Source: Anadara kagoshimensis
Taxonomy: Eukaryota > Mollusca > Bivalvia > Arcoida > Arcidae
Reading direction: 5' to 3'
NCBI GenBank assembly: GCA_021292105.1
Contig: CM037862.1
Location: forward strand, 7,420,765 to 7,484,764
Length of the DNA: 64,000 nucleotides
Part shown: piece after piece, positions 13,801 through 28,800 of the stretch
Numbering within the stretch: the stretch's first letter is position 1
How the letters are laid out: each line of letters begins with the position of its first letter
Program-made: the position numbers and the translations under genes
Notes under the pieces: generated by a model
Database searches by the model: none
The model's input: the letters and a program-made list of their open reading frames with translations, nothing else
What the model was told of the DNA's origin: nothing

Positions 13801-16800
13801 AAACTGAACTGCTTTAAACACTTTACATCTGCACTGGCTAATTTCTATGCTTTTTAAGAGTTGTGCCCCTCACTGAAATGACAAACCAAACCAAAAAAAT
13901 CAGATTTAAAGTTAAAGGATGAAAATGGTGACAAATTAAATGACAACAGCTACAACCACTACTACTATGTTTAAATGCAAGGTGACTTGGGTAAAAAACA
14001 ACCTAATAACTTTGTCTGTCTGACAGTCTTCTTAATAAATCTTTCATCTTGGCTTGTACTGTCTATGTCATTATTACACAAGTCACTTTACATTAAGTTT
14101 TAGATCTGAAAACACTGTTGATGTGTAATTGATGGAGGGATGTTCTTTTGTCATCACCATGGTGATAACAAAACATTGACATACAGCAATCATTTCCTAA
14201 TGTCTCTGATATTGGTCATTTAAATAGTCAATTAATGTTTATTAGTTTTATCAGTAAACTTTTGTTATTGAGCAATATTTTAAGATTATTAAGAAGTAGA
14301 TAAAAACCTGGTATGGTTCATTGTGGTTTTATAACAAGGAAAAACTTTGAAAACAAAAGTTCTTTTTGGTTTTAACAATCTTAATTAACTCTGCTGACAG
14401 CTGACATTTGAATGTTTAGATGGTCCAGGAAAATAAGACACTTGTTTAAATTTCTGGGGTCAGATTGAATCATTAAGATGGTTTTCATTGTGATAAGAGT
14501 GATACCCTATTACCCACACTTAAGTACTTCCCACAGAGAGGACTAGTTATGTGTAATTAAACATTAATTGTGGCAGAGATAAGATGGCCGATGACTGCTC
14601 TAGAAATCAGAATGTTGACTGGTAAAATCATCCACAATATCAAGATCTTAAGTGTTAGCGATAAAATCTTTGACAAGAAAGTACCAGTACTTACATTTAA
14701 TGTGAAAAAATTAGTAATGTTTTTATTGGGTGAAATCCCATTTTTTAAAAGCCAGATATTGAAAGGTCCTGACAAGTGCTACTTAGCAAGATGGATGTCA
14801 TTGACAGACAGATTTCATCTCATTTGAATTTCCAACATCTTGGAAAGGGAATATTGAATACTAACAAAAAAATTTAAAACACAAATTCGGCTTGTTAATT
14901 TGAAACAGCATTAGTTTTGTAAGAGAAGGATCAGAAAGGGGGGGGGGTGCATAGGTTTGTTCCACAACTCAGCTTTACCTTAGGTTTGAAAGTAAGAAAC
15001 AATTTCTTGAAAACCATGTTTGGTTGAGACTTTATTGTATCACAGAAGGGGGTGGCCATTTAGCATCAGTTTTGTCATCAGTTCATTGAAGTCTTCATCC
15101 CATTTTAGCCTTTTGTCCTGTTCGAAATGAGTTGTGTCATGTTTACAATAGAAAATTAAATGTTGTATGTTGTAAATTGTGATGGCAGTCATCAGGAGGT
15201 CTCCAAGTGTGAAAGTGTGTAACATATGATACTAAAATTTGTAATTTGAATCAGAAAGTTGTGTAACTTTATAAGCCGGGTAATTCCTTTAATTTGTACT
15301 CACTTCATTGTGGGTATATCATGTTTATAAAACTGCATACCTAAGTATTTTTCCATTATGATTTACCCTGATCTGATATAGAAATGTCAATCAGTGTCAT
15401 CTTCAGGGGTAGGAAAGAAAGAAAACTGGTTCTGTTTTAAAATCCATACAGGTACATATAATTAATATGTACCCAGTGTGACTCCAGTAAAAACGTCTCT
15501 TTAAACATGCAATATATTTGCACTTTAAAGTGTTTTAATTTAGATAATTCGAATTTAAAATTATTCAAGAGTTTTTTGATAGTGTTTGATCATGAATTAA
15601 ATATCTGGCACTCTACAAAAGAAATACACTACTTATACAATATAAAAAAGCTTTTAAATATACTATTATCATTATTATATACCAATCAATCTTTTCTTCA
15701 CAATCTTAGTGTGTCTGTTTACCCCTGGGGGAGGTGTTACACATATATTGAGTAAAAAAACCCTTATTTTTTTCTCTCTGTGGGTATGTTTAAGAACTGT
15801 TTTGACCCAAAATGCCACTTTTTCAATTTCTTATGAGATAGTACAATTTTCAACTTGTACTTTAGACCTCTTGTTTTAAAGAGTCATCTCTCTGTTAACC
15901 ATCAAACCATCAATAGAACTAAGGAGACTGTAGGCCAGGGGTTAACTCCACTCCGGCTTTGGAAAGATTTTGCATTTAGTGCAATGTTTGGCAATACCGA
16001 ATACATGTACCAAAATTTTTTAATTTGTTTTTAAATTAGCTTTTCTATCGGGTGAATTAATTTAAACTAATTTCATATTGAAAAAACACCATGTGTGTTC
16101 GTTTATAATTCTTGTTTCTCTTGTATAACACAAAACCACAACTTCTAACTTGATGTAAAGATAACTTTCTGATACCTATTGTATAAAATAAGGTGTATGT
16201 ATTTACTTCTTTGATAGAAAATAAAACTGGCACAAAATTCAGAATTATGCCTGGGTGCATCTGTAATATCTAGATTTTACTTGGATGTTCTGTCAGACTA
16301 CCTGTGTGGTATTGTCTGATGATTAAAGGCACAGAGAGCCACCTGTTATATCAGTGTACCTTGGAGATTTATTATCACCTCTTCTCTCTATCTCTGTCTC
16401 ACTCTCTCCATCTACTGCTGAATGATAACATACATATTTTATATCATCTTCCTGCTCTTTAATGAATCTATTGTGTAATCTGTGTCTGTTTCTTGGTAGA
16501 TAGGTGTATTTGATCCTTATAAATATATTATATGTTACCGTACAGCTGTGATTGATCAGCCTACCTGAGATCTATAACTACCAGATCTATGTTTTATATC
16601 CTTCAGATATCCTTTATGTTGTACACTTGTTCTTTATATCTTTTCCAATAAAATAGAACAAAGAAGCTGAAAATCTTGTACATATACTTAGAAATAGTCA
16701 ATGCAACTTAGGTTATTTCGGAGCACTTTTTAAAAACAGTCCTTCCTGACTAAGTTAAAAATAACAGTCAATGCAACTTATTGTCTTGAAAGTTATTTGA

Positions 16801-19800
16801 AGCATAGTTTGGTTTTTTTTGGCCTGTTAATAAATCTGACAGACTTCATATGTTAAGCAGTCAATATAGTTTTTCATCAAATGTGTAAATAAAAAAGTAA
16901 TTGCATTTTATGTTGCAATCTAAAATCAATTTACTTAAAACTTAGGGAAAATCAAAGTCCCCTAGCTCCTTTAGAAAAAGCCTGACCTTGTGAAAGGAAA
17001 ACAAAAACCTATGGTATGTCACATTTCTTGTTACTTGAAACTTGCAAAAACAGTAAGAAATTGTTTTAGACAAAGTAAAGGGTTTGCTTTGGATTGGCTT
17101 CTATTAGTGTTTTGAAAACAAATTATGATGTATCCAATAATGTGTATGCTCTTCCTCTCCAGAATAGAAGATAGTGTATCTGCAAACAGGATCTTGTCAC
17201 CAGTGAATCTAGTAACTTCTAGTTCTTATAATAACATCTTTATTTTTTGTTTTCAGAAAACCAGATAAAGGGATACAATTTTTGTGTGAGCATGGTTTTA
17301 TAGACGAGTCACCAAGTGTAGTAGCTAAATTCCTCATCACACGTAAAGGTTTAAGCAAGCAAATGATTGGTGAATATTTGGGCAATCTGCAAAACGAGTT
17401 CAACATGGAAGTTTTACAGTAAGTAAAATTAAAAATTGTAAGACATTTGCCCCTGAAAACCGGAAAATTATATTAAACATCTTTTTGGCTGTGGCACCAA
17501 TGTAGACACATCAGTAATTCTGTAAAATTTGTATTTTATACTAAGATGGCAAGAAAAATCTCTACCATAAGGAGACTTCCTTGGTACCTGAGCCAACAAA
17601 CGGTGGCTGGACATACAACAACATCATCCCTATGCACCAGGTATTTGGAAGAAGGTCAAAGCATTGATTCATAACTTTTTCCTAAATTTAGATGACCTTG
17701 AGGAAAACAAAGATTCACAAATCTGTTTTTTTTTTCATTAATAGACCACACTTTTGTAAAATCCAGGATATATGGCAATATTTATTTACTTTTCAAATTT
17801 ATTGTATACATTTACCTCATAAACACAAACATGTACTTAATAACCTAATATTTCTATATTAATTTCTTGGTTCATACATGCCTATTGAAATACAAAACAT
17901 CAACAGTGACATATGTTTGGAGTCATTGTTGGGGTTAAATTATAACTAAAAGGCATATCCAGGTTTATTATTTTATATCATAAAAACAAAAAAATTCCAC
18001 CAACTTTGATTTTACATGGATTTATATTTTTGCCTGTGGTAAACTTCACATTGATTTTATCTTATGCTAGCAACATAAAATAATCATTACTAAGTTCATG
18101 CCATATTAATAAATGATAATGGAGGAATTACATCACCTTGCTGAACACCTAGCACCTTTGTTTGGTGTCAGGAATGATATCTGTAGATAAATAAGTTGAT
18201 TTATGTTAGGAATTCCTTCATTACTGATATTGTCTCAATGTTGCCTAACTTATTTTCTTATCAAAATTATGATTTGTGGACTGTTTAATGAAGTGGTGAA
18301 AGTATATCTAGTTGTGAAAATGTTTTGATTTCACTGTCTGCCTTCAGGTTATAGTAAAATAACCCTGTCATTTATGACCAGGTTTTACTGATAAAGGTAT
18401 AATCTTGTCATAAAAAGTTATTTCTGGATAATCATAAAATAAGTTAGAGGATATTATTTATAGCAGGTGTATTTTACATTTCCTCATAGTTTGTTATGAT
18501 CTAAAATAATATGTCCACCATCAAAAGTAAGAAAAATAAATGATTAGACCTTATTGTGCTAGTTAGAACTTGGGGTTCTAGTTCAGTTAAACCTTTGAAA
18601 TCTGAACTGAGAGTTTACCAGAAATCTAGCTTACTTAACTGAAATATTTTCATAGCTAGGACAAATCATTAATATTGTTTGTTGCATTAACGTGTGTCAA
18701 TGCAAATCTTGTTTAACTTGAATAAATAACATGTCAGTTAGACAAGTTTGGCTCAGCTTGGCACTGAAATGGAGTATATTTTTGCCTTTTTATAAAAATT
18801 GCCATTTTCCATTAGTGATAGATGTCAGTGGCTGCGGTTTGACAAACCAGTAGTAATTTCATTAGATAAAGTTGGTCTATGTAAGCGTATTACTTCCTGT
18901 ACAATCAATATCTGATCTTTTTACTTGTTTTTTAGACAGTTTGATCTATATAAGCTAGAAGTCATTGTAAAGGCTTTAACTAGTGACAGATTTCATTTAT
19001 TTTACAATGCCAGATTAGACACAAAGATTTATTGTATCTCAGGAAATCTTTTGTGTTACAATAGTTAATTTTTGTAAGAATCAGCATTGCAACTTATTTG
19101 CTTACTTTTATTTTCATCTGGTCAGATGATATTCAATGCAAATAAATACAAGTGAGTTATATTGAAATTAAATATTCATGAAAGTTTTATTTTAGTGGCT
19201 TGTTATCTAAATGAAATACACAAATTAAACAAATGCAAAAAAATCCTGATTTTCAGTATCAGAACAATTTTTTTTTTGCTTGGCCTATGTCAGATACTTG
19301 ATGTATGATACCAGGTTTTATTCAGCAATTATGGGTGCCTAAAAGTTCATTTTCAGAATAAAAATATTTTTAATCAGGAGCTGTAAATTGCATCATGCAT
19401 CAGCCAAGGTTTTATGTAAAGCTTATCTGCTGTATTACGTACATGTGGGCAGGCTCAGATTGGAAGCAGTGTAGGGTGTGCCCTTCCTGACTGAGTTATA
19501 AATAAATTTCCTTCTTCCCCAGCTACATTTTGTTATTTCCTCTTATTTCCTCAAAATTTTGTACTTCTAGATAGTAAAATTAGTTTTATAGCAAGGCAGC
19601 TAAAATAAATACTTTGTTGTTTTCTTAATTTGGATGGGATAGGGACTGGATTTACCGACCATTTATGAAACTTTTAAATTATACATATGTAGGTAAACCA
19701 AATGTCTCATTTTAATAAATATAGTGTTAGTTTGAAAGGTCAATTATGCACTTGAAGCCAGAAATAGTTTCAAGAAATTGATAAAGTCGATCTTTGGAGC

Positions 19801-22800
19801 TATTTTAGTAAATCAGCCTGTATCATTAAGACAAAGGTGTCAAGTAGAAAGAAAATTTAGATGGATGAGCAGCCAGGCCATATCCCATGTATTATCATGT
19901 TTGCTCATGCTATATGGAGCCTTAAAGTCATCAATATTTAATGAAAGTCAGAGAACAGGAGTGTGAAAATTGATGGCTATGTCACTGCATTGATTGTTTC
20001 CGAACATATGGCAGCCAATTTGATCCCAAACCAGACAGCCTCCAATAAAACAATATATATTTACATAAAGACCTATTAAGTTTGACATGCAACTCTCAAA
20101 ACTCTCAAACTTAATGCATCTCTATGTATATTACATTATATAGAGAGACCATAAACATTTATAAATGTATCCTAAATCTAATCAATTCTGCTTAGTCATT
20201 CTGCATACAGATCAAAATGTCAGCCATCAATTATCTCCCTTGGCTTGAGAGGAAATGGGAACTGTTTCTGGAACCTTATGCCAACCTTTCAAACTTTACA
20301 TAAATTTACAAATTTCACTTGCTTATTTGAGCCAAAAATAAGTCTTTCTTCCACTTAAACTCATTGCACATGATTCCAAAATGTCAATAAACTTTTAAAA
20401 TTCTAAATCTTATTTTAAAACACTGCCAAGTCCTCCATCAAATTCTTTGGTAAAAACTTCCGGAGAAAATAAAATTTTAAACAGTGTATTGGGTTTGTAA
20501 GATTTCCCACAGGAACTTTAATTACAATGATTTATTCTTGCAGTGAAAATTTACCATACTTATCGATTCTTCTGTATCGTCTTAAACCACATCTCTGAGA
20601 AAATTTAAAATTCTTAAACTGTATTGGTTTTGGATTTTGGTCTAATTGAATGTAGCGGGTCTCTATAAATCTTTCAGTATAAAGTGTTATTTGGTTTTAT
20701 CAATCAGGAATTCTAGCTAGTTACCATTGATTTCTACGTCTAGAAAGAGTTATTTATAGGACGGGAAAACTTGCGTTATCATTCCAATATCGGAAAACGA
20801 GAGAATTGACCACTTATAGTCAATTGACTATTAACTAAGTAAAGACGTAGTAGTACTGATATTTCTGGAAACTATAGCGTGTAATTCTGTATTTTAGTAC
20901 TTTTATAGATTGCTTTATTACACGTTTTCTTCGGAGCCAGACTGTACTAAATTTAGATGGGCTCTATATGAACTCTTTAGCCAGCCTGGCCTTCTTTTAA
21001 TAACATTACAGGTCTTCAACTATTCCAGGTATATAATTCCCTCAGTGGCATTACAGGTTTTCAAACATGCCTGTCTATTATGGATTTCTTCCCTAAAAAC
21101 CTATGCTCACTGTGGCATGAAAAAGAACTCTCAAAACTCAATCTATAAGCATATTACAAAGATAAAATTTTTGCAGCTTTGCTGGTGAAGCCTTGATGTA
21201 AGTGAAACAATCTTGACAAAAAATCTTGTTTCCTCAACATAACCCACATGATTGATTGATTAAACGGGGTTTTACATCCTGGAAAAGAGTATTTTACTTA
21301 CATCCAGACATCACCAGCTATAGGTGAAGTAGCACAAAAGATAACAAACAAGCACATTCCGGAAACCCATTTGCCATTTCCTATAATTTTGCCCGAGTTG
21401 AAAGTTTTAAACAAGTGATTACTCATAGTTGGACAAAGTTTTATTGTATTTTGACTTCAAATTGATATAGAATATAAATATGTAATATTGTACCCAAAAT
21501 ATACATATCTATATAATACATATCTGTTTTCTCCTGACTGGTTATCAAATTATAAAATCTTTATGTCTATAATTTGCAGTTTCTGGTGTGATATGTTTAG
21601 ATGTAATGTGAAGTAGAAGTACTTCTATCAGTACTTAGCCCCCACATCTTCTTACATGTTTTATGTAATTCCTGCCTGTTCTGAGTCCCACATCTTAGAT
21701 GTTATACGTAATTCCTGCCTGTTCTGAGTCTCTCATCTTTGGTTTTTGTTTATTTTGAGATATTATGGGATAAAAGAAGTAGTGTCTGTATAATGAATCT
21801 GTCTTCACTTTTTGTTTATTTTATTTGATGATTCAAGTGATATTACAGTACCAGAAATATTGGTAGCAAATGTAGATCTTTATTTAATGTTCATATCTGC
21901 ATTGGTTCTGTTACTAACAGCAGTTACACTCTTGTTTGCAACCATTAAACATACCGGTATATCTGAAAAATCAGACCATCAAATATTCGTTCTCAAAAAA
22001 CATTTTAAAGTAGCTGTTATACAACTATTCTCCTTTTGAAAGAGGCAGATTCTAGTTTGTCTGTTCGCTTGCCAAAGGCCGATGATTTTCTCTGGACACT
22101 ACTTTTTCCTCTTCCAAAACAGACTTACAAAATAATGCATTATTGCAGATTTGGCTCAATCACAACCAAACTTTATTACAGTAGTAATTGAAGTGTAATT
22201 ACAGTTTATATAATGATGGCAGACAAACCATGATAAAACTGTTAATGAGGTCCCCTTTTTGTACCAGATTATTACAATTATTATAACAGTTTTTTACTGG
22301 CTTTGATGTCGATGGATTATGCCCCTGCCTTCAGGACGTTTTTCCCAATGATCCCATAATGAAATATTGATTCTGGTAGCAAATATGAAGCAGCACTGTG
22401 TTATTTCTGGCAGGATACCAATATGTTCTTTGAATAATTTGTTGATTCTAGACCGAGGATTCTATCTTCGATAGCTAGCTGTATTAAAAACCATTGATTT
22501 ATTTTACAGAACATCTTCATTTTGTGTATTTGTGGTTTAAAAATGGAACTATAAATTACCAACTAGAAAAAAACATTTAATTTGGTTAAAGTCAATTGAT
22601 AGACCATGTATACAGACAACCTACACTGTTTTTCTGACAGTTTGTAACTCAAAACGAAAATAAATAAATAAAATGAAATCAATAAAAATTACTAAACTCA
22701 AAGATATATATTTTTCTTATTGCCTTCCATTTAAGAAATTCAGAATGTGCCAAGTGCTTTCCATGTTTCTGGCAAAGAAGTCCTACAATACAGTTGTCCC

Positions 22801-25800
22801 CTGAATCTTAGTGTCACTGTGTGGCTTTCCTAGTGCTACTGTATGGCTCTCTAAAAGCCACTGCATGGCTCTCTTAGTGCCACTGTGTGGCTCTGAGAGT
22901 TGAGGATTGTTAGTATTCTTGTTCGTTTTGTCATCCATTCTTCAAAATGAAATTTTAATAGCCAGGTACATAGCAGAAGACACCATTATAAACTTCAAAC
23001 ATTATGGCTTTTTGCTTGGAGTTATTCCAAATCAGAAAAAACATCAATGTTGTTCATGTATTCAACCTCCTATGGTTTTATAGGAAAGTTATATGTATTG
23101 TAAAACTTGCTTGACTGAAACATCCCATTATTTATATTAGAAAAAATATACTCCAAAAGATGCTCCATGATTGACTGATATCTCAAAGTACTGATAGTAT
23201 TAATGATAAGTTGTAATATAGTTATTAAGAGTTCTCCTCATCCCTCTCACACCTGTCGGAAACAATTTGGATGAACAGTGAAGTGTTTCTGCATGCATGA
23301 TATGAACAGTTTTCTAAAAAACAAATCTTATCAGTTAGGAATTTCTTATATTCTTATGAATATTAACATGATTTGATATACATATTCTGATAAGGTCTGT
23401 TTTTTACAAAAATGCATTAAAACAACAAACTCTGAAAATTCGTTTTAAACGTTATCCAAAATTTTGTTATTAATTTGATAAACATGTAATTGTTTACTTT
23501 GCCACAGCATTTATTAAATCTTACAAATTTCACACTGTTTCCTTAGCAAACAATGATAATGGAAGGATACAGGTTATAGATATAGCATGACCGCTTTATC
23601 ATAAAGTTCTAACCAAAAGAAGCTCATGTCAAGCTTGTCTGTCAGCACAAACCCAAGGATGATCCTCTACTTTGACACCTAGAACATTTAAGCTATTCAT
23701 TGACACATTTCCCATCTGGTCTCTTCAATGATGTCTGTTATACATGAAATATTCTTGACTGATGTTTAAATACCATATGATTTTTTTGTCCTGAAAATTT
23801 ATGCAAATTAATAAGATATGTATGAATTTTGAAGCTTTTTATTGTCAACTTTGACAGTAATGATCTATTTTCACAAATGTTGTACATATGTATTATATAT
23901 ATAATTGGTATCTAAAGTTGACATTTATGAGACTTGTAAATTGAAGTTTGTGACATTTTAAGGAGATTTATTCAATTCTCTTGTCATAATTGATACAGGA
24001 AATCCATCTAGTGATTGTTATACTTCGTTTATATAAATGCGCTCATAGTATCATTTCAGCTATTTACAATTTACCCAAATTCATTACTTATGTTTGTTTC
24101 TTTGGAAGAACCCTTAAAAACGATGTCCCATGTCACGACACTGTCATAAGAGCACTTCTGTTGCTGGTGACATCTCAATATAAGGGAAATATTCTTGACT
24201 GGGATGTAAAACCCTATGCCATCAGTCAATCAATCTTCAACCATTTTCAAAGCTATTGGTGACCTTTACTTTTGGCCTTATTAACAAAAAGCTTTCCAAG
24301 GACATATTGTTCCACAAAGAATAGCCAATTGGTTATAGCACTTTCTGTTTTGAAGTTAAGAGATTTCTCAGGTTAATGCCACATTTACTAGCTATTGATT
24401 TGAAGGTTGCAGTTTTGAAATACAATATATATGAGAATTGATTGTATCATTTATTGTTTCTAAGCATAATTTTTTTTTCTTTTTCAGTTATTTTGCAGAA
24501 GCTATAGACCTTGCTGGATTACAAGTAGACATGGCCTTGCGGAAATTCCAGTCTTATTTCAGAATGCCGGTATATATATTGTTTATACTACACACCTTCA
24601 TTCACACATTATTACTCTGTTACTACTACACTAATATACTGACAAAATACATCATTCTGTGTCTAATTAAATGGGGAAAACAATAACAATATATCAGCTT
24701 TATTACACTCTGGTGATATTACTTAATTAAGGTATCCTTAGAAGTGGGATATATTGAACTGTTTGTTTTCTTCCTTCGGTAAATATAAACCTCTTGTTTC
24801 AAAGATGGCTTCTTAACTTGCATAGCTTAGGTACAGTATTATTACCTCTACTATGGTAGCTCAGTTGGCAGAGTGCTTGCTTCATATGTAGAAGGTTGTG
24901 GGTTCATAACATGGCCAGGTCTGAGCAAGACTTGAAAATAGGTAGTGACTGTTCTTTTGCCAAGCACCTAGGATTTTGAAATGACAGTCACAGGGTCTTT
25001 TGGAAGAGTCTTTAAAAACCGATGCCTCATATCACAGCAGGCATCAAATAATTGTGCCACTTCAGATATTGCTGGTGACATCTCAATATAGATGTAAAAT
25101 ATTCTTGACTAGGATGTAAAACCCCATTCAATCAATCAATCTATTTGTAAATATGAACCTCACATTTCAAAGATGGCTTCTATACCCCCATAGATCAATT
25201 CGGAATGCAAAGTACAGTGGTAGTAATCAGCTACTGTTTCCAGCTTCTTTACAAAGACTGAAATTTTAGCGGAAAACATGAATATTGAATAATGATTTGT
25301 GTACATGGTGCAGAGTTACTATAAATTTATCGCAAAATTATATTTTTTCTACGGAAGCGATATCGGTCCTTAAATATAAACCAGATATTTGTGGATATTG
25401 ATTCTGTATAGAAATAGAAAACTGCTTATATTTCCATAGTTATTATCATCATAACTACAGAATTTTTATAACAATTTTTTTAATTTGTATCTAGTGAATA
25501 TAGATTTTTTTATCAAAATAGACAAATATAATTACATTATAAACATTGATACTGTTTTATTACCCGCATCTTGTCAAAATGTATTGATTTTTTCCGTGTT
25601 ATAGTTTTTAGGGGGTGTTTTGTTTTCTAAAACAGTAATGAAATATACCACATGCTGTGCCATTTATTTGAATATTGATTCACTTTAAAATGCAACAAGT
25701 TTAAGTAATGAACATCTCTCTGTCTCTGGAGTATAATGTTGTATAAAACACTAATATCCGCAGTGTTAGCTGGCATTTATCTCCATTCAAAACCACTGTA

Positions 25801-28800
25801 ATCACGGATACTAACTCAGCGGAAAATTAGATCTTTACTTTTTCAACAAAGTAGTAACCGAGGATAGCAAAATTTTGAGTCATTTGACAAACTGATAATT
25901 CCTAGAAGAATTCTACACATTGGGCTTGTTGCTGCTAATGGTGTATCATGTCTTTGTATGACTTGCTGGCCTTCTATCCGATAGCCATTAGCTGTGCTCA
26001 TTGATTACAATGTTTTGAAGATTTTAACACTACTTTCTGTCACAGAATAGATTTTCCTCTTCTTTAATTTCACAAGTTATTTAACAAGTTTATTGAACAT
26101 GACTCATTGCTTTTAGAGATTTATAGTAGGTTAAACATATGGCTGAAATAAAGCCCTAAAAAAAGTAGACCTGAAGTTGCCATTATCAAACACACGTTTG
26201 CATGTACACACGCGTGTTCACACAGTGACTAAGTGGTCTAAAGCGATGGTGCAGTGCCTTTCACATCCTTGCTGAAGGTCTTCTTGGGGCACTCTGTTTT
26301 CTTCCATCATCAAGGAATTGACACCTTGATATAAGTGAAAGCTTTTTGACTGGGGCTTAAAACACTATAACTATCCACTCTTCATGTCAAAAGACCATCT
26401 TGAGCTTCTAAATAATACATTAAAACAAAGAATCTTTGATATTCTGTCAGTAAATTTGAAATATAAGGGCAGATCTGTTCTATGTTATATGTCATCATAG
26501 TCTCAATTTTTAGCATTCTTTGACATATATTTGTAATGGTTGGAATTTAGTTAAGGTCTTTATCAGACTCCAGCCCCAATAGACTTCATTTGTTTTGTAT
26601 TAAGTTAAAAAGCCTATCTTGCCTCATCACACACTTTAGATTATTAGTTTAACATGGTAAACACATTAAGTGTGGATGCTGAGTTACATGTGTCCTCTGT
26701 AGTACATTTTTAATGGAGTCCTGTTTTGATATTTTATATGGTTTTAGGCTAATTCTAAGTCTTCTGACACATGCTTGTGATTTTTTTAAACAAAGTACAC
26801 GTGTTTCATGTCCATTATCAATCTAACCAGTATATTGTGTAGGTTATGGCTGAGTGTTACTGGTACTTTGTCCTTGAAAGAAGAGATTTTTGCAGTGAAT
26901 TCCAAATACCCTATAACATAAATCAGTTTACATTATAATCTGTTGGTAGCATAAACAGTATCAAGATTAATTTACTTATATCAAACCAGTCAGTTCTGAA
27001 ATTGTGGAGGAAACTCGAGTACCCAGAAAAAAACCATCATCTTTTAGCATGCTACTTCTTTTTGTTATTATATAATGAATTAAAAAAATGTTTTTCATAA
27101 ATTAATTTGAATTATTTTTATTTCTCAGGGTGAAGCACAGAAGATAGAACGGCTGATGGAGGTAATTCAAATTAAAGAACTAAGACATTATTATCTCCCT
27201 TGATAAACTGCAGCATTCATTATAAAAATTGAAATGAAGGGTTTATCGTAATAATAAGGGAAAAAACACACACATTTGCTCACCACTGTTTAAGGCTAGT
27301 AACAGTTCTGACATGTAGAGCTAATATAAAAAACACAAACACATATACATGTTTAGTTCACATTTCTACATGTATTTCAACTAATTAGTACTAATATTTT
27401 GTGTTTGGGGCAAATATATACTACAGGATAAATAAAAATGCAGTATAACCAAGACATTAGCAGTAATCAATAGAATCTGTACAAGAACCCTCATTACCAT
27501 GTTTAAAACATCAGTCGTACTACTGATACAGCGCACAACTGCTCATCCAAAGGTAATATTTGTAACGCTTGGTGATTGAATGAATTTGATTAGCAATCAA
27601 GGCTTATCGCTAGGGAACTATTTTCACTTCTTATACAGGAAAAGTTGGTAGATATGAAACAGTTCTATCTCATCAGGTGTAAATTTTTGCCGCCAAACAC
27701 GATTGATAATGTGTTTACATTATGTCAAGGTCAAAAAGTTAGAAAAATTTCTCATCTATATGACTTTTCCAATTTTATTGGGAATTAACTTGATGGATGT
27801 ATCGGTTGTGTTGCCATGGTAACATGTCTGTAAGATAGGTAATAATGATGATTACATGTTGTATGATATCACTTTTTATTATATATATGAATTACAATTT
27901 TCTGAATTCGTTTTCCCCAAAGCTTTGAATGGTTGTAGAATAAAAAGTCTGAATTTCATCTCCATATGTTACTGAGGGAATATATCTTTCAATCTTCCAA
28001 AACTTGGCTTATTAACAAAAAACTGAAAGTAGATCCAAAAACTTTCATAAAACACAGTATGTTTTTGCAAATCATTACTTCATCATTGATTGAATTGAGA
28101 GGAAAAACCTCTCATGTGCCAGATTGATTGGGTTAAAAAAAAAGAAAGAAAAAAAAGGTTGCATAAAAAATGGCAACTGTTACTTAATTTGATGGTCTTT
28201 TAAATGATTTGGGTTTAGATTCTAATGCATGTATCCATTTCTTGCAAATTAAAAATTGAACAGATGAAACTCTCATAGTTAATTTATAATACTTTACTGT
28301 TCACTTACTAATTACTTCTTTAATTTGATGTTCATATGCAATAAACAGTCATGTAAAGTCACAATACCTCTCGTTATTTTTATGTAAAATTACAAAACTT
28401 TTGTTTTTTTTTCAGGCATTTGCTCAAAGATATTGTTACTGTAATCCAGACCAAATCAAAAGCTTTAAGAATCCAGACACAATTTTTCTCCTGGCTTTTG
28501 CTATAATTATGCTGAACACAGACCTGCACAATAGAAGTATAAAACAAGAAAGGAAGATGAAACTAGAAGACTTTGTCAAAAATCTCAGAGGTATGTCATG
28601 GATTTCAAATATCTCAAAAATAAACCAAAAAGTGTCAAAAATCTCAGAGTTAACCCAAGAGTGTCAAAAATCTCAGAGATAAGCTTAGGGTCTCAAAATT
28701 CTCAGAGGTAAGCCATAGGTTTCAAATATCTCAAAAATAAGCCAAAGGGTGTCAGAAATTAGGTAGATAAGCCAAGGTTGTGTCAAAAAGGTAAACTAAA

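Larger units (their letters stand above)
17419..24487 (+). other. IQSEC intron 3 (7.1 kb), no exon recognised
   Basis: Contains SINE tails at about 21251-21340 (minus), 23640-23780 (plus) and 24094-24240 (plus), a 60-bp duplication at about 21640-21740, and a four-copy 22-bp repeat at 22810-22897. No conserved coding segment was seen. Confidence 0.6.
24570..27128 (+). other. IQSEC intron 4
   Basis: Holds a near full-length SINE (24851-25141) and another SINE (26221-26365). The rest is AT-rich with no recognised exon. Confidence 0.6.

Noticed and set aside
28401..28682. ORF extending exon 6 into the intron
   Set aside because: The first 175 nt from 28416 are the exon; the rest is the repeat array after a valid donor, and family similarity stops exactly at the donor.
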